Source of the DNA: Mauremys mutica | Lineage: Eukaryota; Chordata; Testudines; Geoemydidae | DNA length: 64,000 bases | NCBI RefSeq assembly: GCF_020497125.1 | Contig: NC_059076.1 | Span: forward strand, 9,229,951 to 9,293,950 | Reading direction: 5' to 3' | Shown: positions 56,261-64,000 of the stretch, one piece after another | Position numbering within the stretch: position 1 is the stretch's first letter | Layout: every line of letters starts with the position of its first letter | Translations under genes and position numbers: made by a program | Notes under the pieces: generated by a model | What the model was told of the DNA's origin: nothing | Databases searched by the model: none | Seen by the model: only the letters and a program-made list of their open reading frames with translations

Positions 56261-58384
56261 ACTATTACCCATTAACTGTACCTAAGACCACTTCCATTAG
56301 CAGTTTAAGTTAACTCTGCTTGTTCCTTTCATCTAAACTGCATAATCTCTGCAACTCAGCCAAAGATCATTTTGGGGGTTCTTTTTAAACACGAGGCTCA
56401 CACCTGCAAGGCTGTTAACTTCCCGACTGGCTTATTCTGTCTGCGGCAGTTTGTACTTTGCCGTGCCTGAGAGAGCAGCCCTAGCTGCAGGACAACACTC
56501 ACAGTAATACTTAGCTCTCATAGATCGGTTTTCAGCCTCCAATCTCCAAGGGAGGCTGAATATCACTCCCTGCCTGTGGTGCGGCACAATAGTGATCCTC
56601 TAACAAAGCACAGCCGGTGTGTCAGATCGCTCAATTCTCTTCCGGAGGCTTTTTCCAGCGCAAATCTTACTTCTCTCCACCTGTTCACAGTCAAAATTCC
56701 CCCACTTGCCTCCAGCCCTGCACACTCCCTGTTTCCCCTACAGTTCTATTCCCGCCACCACCCTGACCCCTGGGTCCCAACATCGCTCCCCGACATACTG
56801 CCCCGTGCAAACCCACCTCTTCACTTGTCACATGCTCACCTCCCTGGTCCCCACCACGCCAACTGCTAACCTTCATTCCCCAGACAGCTCCTACCCCATG
56901 GCACTCTAGTCACCCTCTCACATCCACTTCTAAAGGTCAGTCCCATGCCTTCTCACCCTTGCTCCGGTCTCACTCCTGACCGTTCAGAACCAGGGAGGGC
57001 CACCACAGCACAGAAAGATTTTGGAGACCCTCTTTTGGCCTGCACCCTCCCCTGGGTAGACATGGGGCTCTCTTACATTTCATTAATATGAACTAGGGAC
57101 CTTTCAGTTTGCGCCTGCAGCATCCACACAGGGGTGTTACAGTGCGGCATTTTGGTACTCACTGCTGTTCGTCTCCACGTAGTCTACTGCTGGGCAGTGT
57201 AAATACGCCCTTTAATTCTCAATGAGTGTGTTCACACTGGCAATGAATGTGGCTTAACTAATCCACTTCAAATTCACACCTCTAGTTAATTTGAATTAAC
57301 TTTCTTAGATGTCCCTGTGTAGATAAACTCTGCGTGGGAAAAGCCACTAAGAACCACCCCATGATTTCATATTTTTACAGCCTTTTATTACTGTAGTGCA
57401 GAGGATGAGAGAGGTCTCGTTTAATGGAATCTCTCTTTGCGTCCATGGGGAAATAATAAACTGAGCTCCCCTAATCCAATGAGGTCAATGCAAGATTTTA
57501 CCTGCTTCCGTGAATATTTTGATCACGTTTTTTCCCTGGGTTCTGAGGCCTGTGCCACTGAGCGTCACAGAGCCCGCCACCCCCTCTCAGATTTGCCCGT
57601 CACGTATGCTTGATGCAGAGAAGAGACAAAGGTGCCCTGATGTAGCAATTTGCTCTCTGGCTTTGGGGCTGCAGCAAGGGGAACGCCAGAGGCCAGATTG
57701 TGAATGTCCCATGCGGGAGGGTGTGGGGCACAAGGATCTTCCTCCTTTTGTGTGTCCCTAAGCCCAGGCCACTTGCTATCCTTGCCCTGCAGGGAGTTCA
57801 GCAACTCCTACTGGGGTAGAACACACCATCCTTCAGAGTCCCATTCCCTCCTCCTTCATCCCTCAGGCTCCCTCTTGCCAGTCAGCATCAGAGACCTTGT
57901 TCTCTCTGGGTGCAGCATTTTTCACAGGGTGCTGCTAAACAGCACTAGCCGCTTTATATTCCCACATACTGGCAAATCAGACTCCTGCTCCACTGGGCAG
58001 TGCAGGCTCAGGCTACGACAGGCACATCCGCTTAGTGCACCGGCAGCTGGACAGATTTATTTGAGTTCAGAAAGAATCAAGCGGGAGAAGCAGAGGTGGG
58101 AGCCTGATACGGAGCAGGAGGGAGCCTGGTCGTCACAGGGTCTGGGAAAGCCTGGCTGCACTGCAAAAGTCAATGGGAGTTTTTCTGCTCAGGCCAACGG
58201 AAGCAGGATTGGGGCCAGAACGTAGCCTTGTTAAATAATGGTGCTAGAAAGTTTCCGCACTTACTTATTTTATCCACAAACACAGGTTCTTTTTCTCAAG
58301 TAGGCAACATAGAAGTTTCTCTCCGAAACTCCTCTCCCATTAAGGGATTGACATAATTTATGTTCTGAAGATTCAGAGCAGGCT
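56261..58384. other. No gene recognised
   Basis: Short Pro-rich open frames near 56576-56909 arise from pyrimidine-rich DNA. 57704-58225 (173 codons) shows no domain I know. Nothing else is supported. Confidence 0.35.
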
Positions 58385-59140
58385 ACGCAGTGGGGACAGA
58401 AGGCCAGCAAGGATAAGTGGCGGCATGTGACATCCAGAAGGGGAAAGAGTACCAGAAACGTCCATGTACCAGAAACACAGATACAGGTGAGCAACCGTTT
58501 TCATGTTCTCTCCGCAGGTACTAGTGCAGAGAGTGGAGTGGATGATACACCTGAGGGAACAGAGCAGGAGGAGACTCCACTGATTGGAAGGCATGAGATG
58601 CACCGTCCTAGGGATGGAGGTTCCACGACCACCACTCCCAAGAGGAGGAGGAGGAGGGTGGTGGTGGTCGGGGACTCTCTCCTCAGGGGGACTGAGTCAT
58701 CTATCTGCCGCCCTGACCGGGAAAACCGAGAGGTGTGCTGCTTGCCAGGGGCTAGGATTCACGATGTGACGGAGAGACTGCCGAGACTCATCAAGCCCTC
58801 GGATCGCTACCTCTTCCTGCTTCTCCACGTGGGCACCAATGATACTGCCAAGAATGACCTTGAGCGTATCACTGCAGACTACGTGGCTCTGGGAAGAAGG
58901 ATAAAGGAGTTTGAGGCGCAAGTGGTGTTCTCGTCTATCCTCCCTGTGGCAGGAAAAGGCCAGGGTAGAGACCGTCGAATCGTGGAAATCAACGAATGGC
59001 TACGCAGATGGTGTCGGAGAGAAGGGTTTGGATTCTTTGACAATGGGATGGTCTTCCAAGAAGAAGGATTGCTAGGCAGAGACGGGCTCCACCTCACGAA
59101 GAGAGGGAAGAGCATCTTTGCAAGCAGGCTGGCTACCTAG
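58385..59140 (+). CDS. CR1 ORF1 protein, SGNH/GDSL-type esterase domain
   Basis: The frame is open from near 58385; residue numbers here count from the GTG at 58427, which is not a real start. A basic patch (PKRRRRR, 71-77) leads into [13 protein letters not shown] (GDS 82-84, nucleophile Ser 84), LHVGTND (GTND 136-139) and [10 protein letters not shown] (Asp 219, His 222). These are the ordered blocks of the SGNH hydrolase fold. CR1 ORF1 esterases are known and may act on lipids or membranes while the ribonucleoprotein is assembled; the exact substrate is unsettled. All catalytic positions are present. The N-terminal part is cut off by truncation. The end, TAG 59138-59140, overlaps the start of the ORF2 frame at 59118. 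Confidence 0.9.
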   Translation, partial: TQWGQKASKDKWRHVTSRRGKSTRNVHVPETQIQVSNRFHVLSAGTSAESGVDDTPEGTEQEETPLIGRHEMHRPRDGGSTTTTPKRRRRRVVVVGDSLLRGTESSICRPDRENREVCCLPGARIHDVTERLPRLIKPSDRYLFLLLHVGTNDTAKNDLERITADYVALGRRIKEFEAQVVFSSILPVAGKGQGRDRRIVEINEWLRRWCRREGFGFFDNGMVFQEEGLLGRDGLHLTKRGKSIFASRLAT

Positions 59141-59930
59141 TGGGGAGGGCTTTAAACTAGGTTCACCGGGGGAAGGAGACCAAAGCCCCGAGGTAAGTGG
59201 GGAAGTGGGATACCGGGAGGAAGCACAAGCAGGAGACTGCAAGAGGGGCGGACTCCTGTCTCAGACCGAGAAAGCAGGACAATCAGCGAGTTATCTTAAG
59301 TGCCTATACACAAATGCAAGAAGCCTGGGGAACAAGCAGGGAGAACTAGAAGTCCTGGCACAGTCAGGGAATTATGATGTAATTGGAATAACAGAGACTT
59401 GGTGGGATAACTCACATGATTGGAGTACTGTCATGGATGGATATAAACTGTTCAGGAAGGACAGGCAGGGCAGAAAAGGTGGGGGAGTTGCGTTGTACAT
59501 AAGAGAGCAGTATGACTGCTCAGAGCTCCAGTATGAAACTGCAGAAAAACCTGAGTGTCTCTGGATTAAATTTAGAAGTATGAACAACAAGGGTAATGTC
59601 GTGGTGGGAGTCTGCTACAGACCACCGGACCAGGGGGATGAGGTGGACGAGGCTTTCTTCCAGCAACTAACAGAAGTTGCTAGATCACAGGCCCTGGTTC
59701 TCATGGGTGACTTTAATCACCCCGATATCTGCTGGCAGAGCAATACAGCAGTGCACAGACAATCTAGGAAGTTTCTGGAAAGTGTAGGGGACAATTTCCT
59801 GGTGCAAGTGCTGGAGGAACCAACTAGGGGAAAAGCTCTTCTTGACCTGCTGCTCACAAACAGGGAAGAAATAGTAGAGGAAGCAATAGTGGAGGCATTG
59901 ACCATGAGATGGTCGAGTTCAGGATCCTGA
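59118..59930 (+). pseudogene. CR1 ORF2, endonuclease part
   Basis: This 270-codon frame holds the APE-type endonuclease: [19 protein letters not shown] (the N-terminal Asn block), [16 protein letters not shown] (catalytic Glu), [30 protein letters not shown] (Asp and Asn) and [17 protein letters not shown]. The last catalytic block, an SDH motif, is out of frame after a shift near 59905: in the next frame the DNA reads DHEMVEFR. The nuclease would nick the target to prime reverse transcription in the nucleus. Without the SDH it cannot be active as encoded. Confidence 0.88.
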
Positions 59931-60149
59931 CACAAGGAAAAAGGGAAAGCAGTAGAACAGAGCCCTGGACTTCAGAAAAGCAGACTTCGACTCCCTCAGG
60001 GAACTGATGGGCAAGGTCCCCTGGGAGAATAACATGACGGGGAAAGGAGTCGAGGAAAGCTGGCTGTATTTCAAAGAAACCTTATTGAGGTTGCAGGAAC
60101 AAACCATCCCGATGTGTAGGAAGAAAAGTAAATATGGCAGGTGACCAGC

Positions 60150-60560
60150 TTGGCTTAACAGTGAAATCCTTGCTCGTCTTAAACACAAAAGAACAGCTTA
60201 CAAGAAGTGGAAGATTGGACAAATAACCAGGGAGGAGTATAAAAGTATTGTTCAGGCATGCAGGAGTGAAATCAGGAAGGCCAAATCACACTTGGAGTTG
60301 CAGCTAGCCGGAGATGTTAGGAGTAACAAGAAGGGTTTCTTTAGGTATGTTAGCAACAGGAAGAAAGTCAAGGAAAGTGTGGGCCCCTTGCTGAATGAGG
60401 GAGGGAACCTAGTGACAGAGGATGTGGAGAAAGCTAGTGTACTCAATGCTTTTTTTGCCTCTGTCTTCACAGACAAGGTCAGCTCCCAGACAGCTGCACT
60501 CTGCAGCACAGTATGGGGAGGAGGTGACCACTCTCTGTGGAGAAAGAAGTAGTTCGGGGC
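60150..60560 (+). pseudogene. CR1 ORF2, linker between endonuclease and RT
   Basis: After TGA 60142 the frame gives PAWLNSEILARLKHKRTAYKK, a basic helix. Then come EIRKAKSHLELQLAGDVRSNK and KKGFFRYVSNRKKVKESVGPLL, then VLNAFFASVFTD. It goes out of frame near 60525, just before the RT domain. The linker is normal CR1 ORF2 content. Confidence 0.8.
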
Positions 60561-62039
60561 TATTTAGGAAAGCTGGATGAGCACAAGTCCATGGGGCCGG
60601 ATGCGCCGCATCCGAGGGTGCTAAAGGAGTTGGCCGATGAGATTGCAGAGCCATTGGCCATTATCTTTGAAAAATCATGGCGATCGGGGGAGGTCCCAGA
60701 TGACTGGAAAAAAGCTAATGTAGTGCCCATCTTTAAAAAAGGGAAGAAGGAAGATCCAGGGAACCACAGGCCAGTCAGTCTCACCTCAGTCCCTGGAAAA
60801 ATCATGGAACAGGTCCTCAAGGAATCAATCCTGAACCACTTAAAGGAAGGGAAAGTGATCAGGAACAGTCAGCATGGATTCACCAAGGGCAAGTCATGCC
60901 TGACTAACCTAATTGCCTTCTATGACGAGATAACCGGCTCTGTGGATGAGGGGAAAGCAGTGGATGTACTATTTCTGGACTTTAGCAAAGCTTTTGATAC
61001 AGTCTCCCACAGTATTCTTGCCAGCAAGTTAAAGAAGTCTGGGCTGGATGAATGGATGGTAAGGTGGATAGAAAACTGGCTAGATGGTCGGGCTCAATGG
61101 GTAGTGATCAATGGTTCCATGTCTAGTTGGCAGCCGGTATCAAGTGGAGTGCCCCAAGGGTCGGTGCTGGGGCCGGTTTTATTCAATATCTTCATTAACG
61201 ATCTGGAGGATGGTGTGGACTGCACCCTTAGCAAGTTTGCAGATGCCACTAAACTGGGAGGAGTGGTTGATACGCTGGAGGGTAGGGCTAGGATACAGAG
61301 GGACCTAGACAAATTAGAGGATTGGGCCAAAAGAAATATGATGAGGTTCAACAAGGACAAGTGCAGAGTCCTGCACTTAGGACGGAAGAATCCCATGCAC
61401 TGCTACAGACTAGGGACCGAATGGCTGGGCAGCAGTTCTGCAGAAAAGGACCTAGGGGTTACGGTGGACGAAAAGCTGAATCTGAGTCAACAGTGTGCCC
61501 TTGTTGCCAAGAAGGCTAATGGCATTTTGGGTTGTATAAGTAGGGGCATTTCCAGCAGATCGAGGGATGTGATCATTCCCCTCTACTCAGCACTGGTGAG
61601 GCCTCATCTGGAGTACTGTGTCCAGTTTTGGGCCCCACACTACAAGAAGGATGTGGATAAATTGGAGAGAGTCCAGCGGAGGGCAACAAAAATGATTAGG
61701 GGGCTGGAGCACATGACTTATGAGGAGAGGCTGAGGGAACTGGGATTGTTTAGTCTGCAGAAGAGAAGAATGAGGGGGGATTTGATAGCTGCTTTCATCT
61801 ACGTGAAAGGGGGTTCCAAAGAGGATGGATCTATACTGTTCTCAGTGGTAGAAGATGACAGAACAAGGAGTAATGGTCTCAAGTTGCAGTGGGGGAGGTT
61901 TAGGTTGGATATTAGGAAAAACTTTTTCACTAGTAGGGTGGTGAAGAACTGGAATGGGTTACCTAGGGAGGTAGTGGAATCTCCTTCCTTAGAGGTTTTT
62001 AAGGTCAGGCTTGACAAAGCCCTGGCTGGGATGATTTAG
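60537..62039 (+). pseudogene. CR1 ORF2, reverse transcriptase domain
   Basis: This is an open frame of 500 codons; the first codon is GTG, so it is the continuation of ORF2 and not an independent start. Blocks: [17 protein letters not shown] (15-32), [14 protein letters not shown] (79-92), [13 protein letters not shown] (112-124), [15 protein letters not shown] (144-158, first catalytic Asp), [22 protein letters not shown] (202-223). The third block reads [15 protein letters not shown] at 234-237 in place of FADD, from codon GCC at 61245-61247. The C-terminal part has [21 protein letters not shown] and [11 protein letters not shown]. The frame ends at TAG 62037. The FADA change removes a metal-binding Asp, so the enzyme should be inactive. 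Confidence 0.92.
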
Positions 62040-62128
62040 TTGGGTTTGGTCCTGCTTTGAGCAGGGGGTTGGACTAGATGACCTCCTGAGTTCCCTTCCA
62101 ACCCTGAGATTCTATGATTCTATGATAC

Positions 62129-63036
62129 GACAGAGAAGTATAGATTCAATTACACCTTTATAAAGAAACCAAATAATTATATTACTTACAATTACTAACC
62201 AGCATAAAGCCTATCCTTCTGAACAACCCATGTACCCAGAGCAGTAGAGAGAACTGCATTCCATACATACATTGGAAAAGATGAGACAATAGAGGGATGA
62301 AGAATCATTAAGTGGAGCACCACACAGACGGCCTTGGAGCCCCAAGGAACTGGATAATAGCCAAGCAAACAGAGTATTCATACCCCACTTCCATGTAACC
62401 TGTCGGATATATAACCATATTTGACCACCTTCTGTGACCATAATAAGATTGCTACCTGTCTATTAGCCTTCTGTGGCCTTCTGGGTGTCTGTAGCCATGT
62501 CCCCAATTATTAATAGTAATCAACTGCATCACTTAATTCCTATACATAAATGTGGTTTAACTGTCTAGTTACTGTTTAATTCCCAAACTCCCCTCTTGCA
62601 GAATTATGTGGTGTATTGTACTTGTTTGTGGTCACTTGCTGGTCTCTCAGAATGAGAATGCAGAATTTATGACCTGGAATTATCTCCTTAGGCCTAAGCT
62701 ATTTTAGCTAAAATCCAGCCATTAGCATAACTGCTTCCATAAGCCCATAATAACCTGGTCACTTATGTTCACCTATTTGCCCCCAGGCATGTTCCAAACT
62801 AGTGAGATCTACACAACTCAATATATACCACTACAATGTCATTCTACTTACAATAAGCTTAAAATCTGTAATGAAACATGAGACAAGGTCATAGGTCAAC
62901 AAGAATGAAGAATCCACGGGCTGTGCTGTCTTAGCCAAGCCATAGAAAGCAAATTTAACTGGTAAATGTGAATACAAGTTGCCTTTGCTTAAATGATCAC
63001 TCCTATAGCAAAGCTCCTTTTTTGTATCATAAACAT
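62129..63036. other. No gene recognised
   Basis: No signal beyond short open frames. Confidence 0.3.
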
Positions 63037-63212
63037 CCTGATAGCTCAGTGGTTTAAGCATTGGCCTGCTAAACCCAGGGTTGTGAGCTCAATCGTTGAG
63101 GGGGCTATTTAGAGATCTAGGGCAAATATCTGTCTGGGGATGGGTCCTGCTTTGAGCAGGGGGTAGGACTAGATGACCTCCTGAGGTCCCTTCCAACTCT
63201 AATATTCTATGA
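63037..63212 (+). repeat. Turtle tRNA-derived SINE with CR1-like tail
   Basis: CCTGATAGCTCAGTGGTTTAA, then AAACCCAGGGTTGTGAGCTC, then GGACTAGATGACCTCCTGAGG and a TATTCTATGA end. The first few bases are missing. Confidence 0.9.
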
Positions 63213-63590
63213 TCATTTGGCTTGCACTTTCTCAAGATGTGTTTAAAAATCAGAGAGAACTGGAAACAGAAGCACTTCTGCCAAGAGCAAAATCCCAGGT
63301 GATATTTTTGGATGCTTCATGTGCTTGAAACTGGCAAATCTCCTCAGGAATTGAACTTTGATTTGAAGCATGGCCTCATGATCTCACCTTTTTACAATGT
63401 CTCACGGTGCATATTTAATTGCCACACTTATAATGCTAAATGTTCCATGTGCTAATTTGAGCTTCTGTGATACTTGTGCTGAAAACAGCTGTCTGGTGCT
63501 TATGACTGGAATGACCCCCATGACTGGAATATCACAGCACTTCCCAAACTTTAATGTATTTATCCTCAGAACGTAAGGTAGGGAACCTCA
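63213..63590. other. No gene recognised
   Basis: No signal. Confidence 0.3.
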
Positions 63591-63715
63591 TTATACAAAT
63601 GGGGACCTGAGGTACAGAGAAGCTAAACGACTCGGGTCCCACAGGAAGTCTGTGAGAGGAGACCTAGGCTCAGTGCCTTGCTCTAAGTCCTGGCCTAGTG
63701 ATCTAACCACTGGTC
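63591..63715 (-). repeat. MIR SINE remnant
   Basis: TGAGGTACAGAGAAGCTAAAC, GGGTCCCACAGGAAGTCTG and AGACCTAGGCTCAGTGCC resemble the MIR core in reverse complement. Confidence 0.65.
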
Positions 63716-63829
63716 TATCCTTTCTGACTGGGTATGTCTGAGAAAACAGACATGTAAAGAGTAACTGAATACACCTGGTACCATCCAGCTTTCTTGAGAA
63801 GTGTCTACCAACCTGTAGCACGCAGCACT

Positions 63830-63955
63830 GTTGTAGTGGTGTTGGTCCCAGGATATTAGACAGACCAGGCCGTTGAGGTAATATCTTTTATTGGACCAAC
63901 TTCTTACAGTTGGGCCAATAAAAGATATTGCCTCACCCACCTAGTCTCTCTACCA
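63830..63955. mobile_element. Foldback pair of a retroelement tail, probably PLE type
   Basis: The left arm has GTGTTGGTCCCAGGATATTAG and GTAATATCTTTTATTGGACC. The right arm has GGCCAATAAAAGATATTGCC and CACCCACCTAGTCTCTCTACC, the same tail inverted. Only about six bases separate the arms. The left arm's GTAGTGGTGTTGGTC resembles the GTAGCCGTGTTAGTC start of PLE tails. No duplication was confirmed. Confidence 0.6.
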
Positions 63956-64000
63956 GCTTGTGTGCATTTCTGGCTCCAGTGCCTAGGTTCATAGATTCCA

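Larger units (their letters stand above)
58385..62128 (+). mobile_element. CR1 LINE (plus), 5'-truncated in ORF1, about 3.7 kb
   Basis: The element runs from inside ORF1 (open frame from about 58385) through ORF2 endonuclease and RT to the 3' tail GGTTTGGTCCTGCTTTGAGC ... ATTCTATGATTCTATGAT. It is the longest and best CR1 copy here. ORF1 has no stop. ORF2 has shifts near 59905 and 59965, a TGA at 60142 and a shift near 60525. The RT domain is open for 500 codons. No target duplication was seen, as is common for CR1. Confidence 0.93.

Noticed and set aside
57704..58225. Frame of 173 codons upstream of the CR1
   Set aside because: No homology recognised and ordinary composition; nothing in context supports it.
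1..64000. CRISPR array, operon, riboswitch or bacterial defence system
   Set aside because: No regular spacer array or prokaryotic gene layout. All repeats fit vertebrate mobile elements.

Overview
The window reads as vertebrate nuclear DNA from a turtle, most likely a cryptodiran. It is interspersed-repeat DNA with no host exon I can support. The evidence is the repeat mix. There are several CR1 LINEs ending in ATTCTATG-type tails, and four copies of the tRNA-derived SINE known from cryptodiran turtles (box-A-like GATAGCTCAGTGG head, CR1-like tail). There is also a Penelope-like element with a GIY-YIG domain, a full-length DIRS element, Gypsy-type LTRs, PIF/Harbinger elements with their MITEs, hAT MITEs with 8-bp target duplications, and old MIR-type SINE remnants. 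Every long open frame I could place belongs to a mobile element.

Layout. 1-641: 3' end of a Gypsy element (minus). 1.38-3.74 kb: degraded CR1 (minus) split by a second CR1 piece. 4.3-7.0 kb: three TIR elements, one with a clean 8-bp duplication. 7.14-8.75 kb: 5'-truncated Penelope-like element with a Harbinger MITE in its tail. 10.8-19.4 kb: a nested stack in which a CR1 (+) is split by a solo LTR, the LTR by a CR1 (minus), and that CR1 by a 2.3-kb hAT-ended unit and by a Gypsy solo LTR. 19.65-19.94 kb: Harbinger MITE. 23.96-30.07 kb: DIRS element with gag, RT/RNase H/methyltransferase, tyrosine recombinase, inverted terminal repeats and the internal complementary region. 32.0-33.0 kb: RTE-like LINE remnant. 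33.95-38.80 kb: Harbinger transposon with a Myb/SANT gene on plus and a transposase remnant on minus. 38.9-40.0 kb: two inverted hAT MITEs. 41-50 kb: SINEs, MITEs and LTR-like DNA. 50.3 and 51.7-52.05 kb: Penelope tails, the second holding a copied piece of neighbouring DNA. 58.38-62.13 kb: long CR1 (+) with an intact-looking esterase ORF and a nearly complete RT.

The coding parts work within elements, not as a host pathway. The DIRS genes would make Gag, polymerase and a recombinase. The Harbinger pair would make a DNA-binding cofactor and a transposase. The CR1 pair would make an ORF1 esterase and an endonuclease/RT. All of these copies carry visible lesions. I found no defence, metabolic or other host system, no CRISPR array and no functional RNA gene. 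The most unusual observation is at 51.7-52.05 kb: a foldback pair of Penelope tails encloses a 104-bp inverted copy of sequence lying 1.2 kb away.
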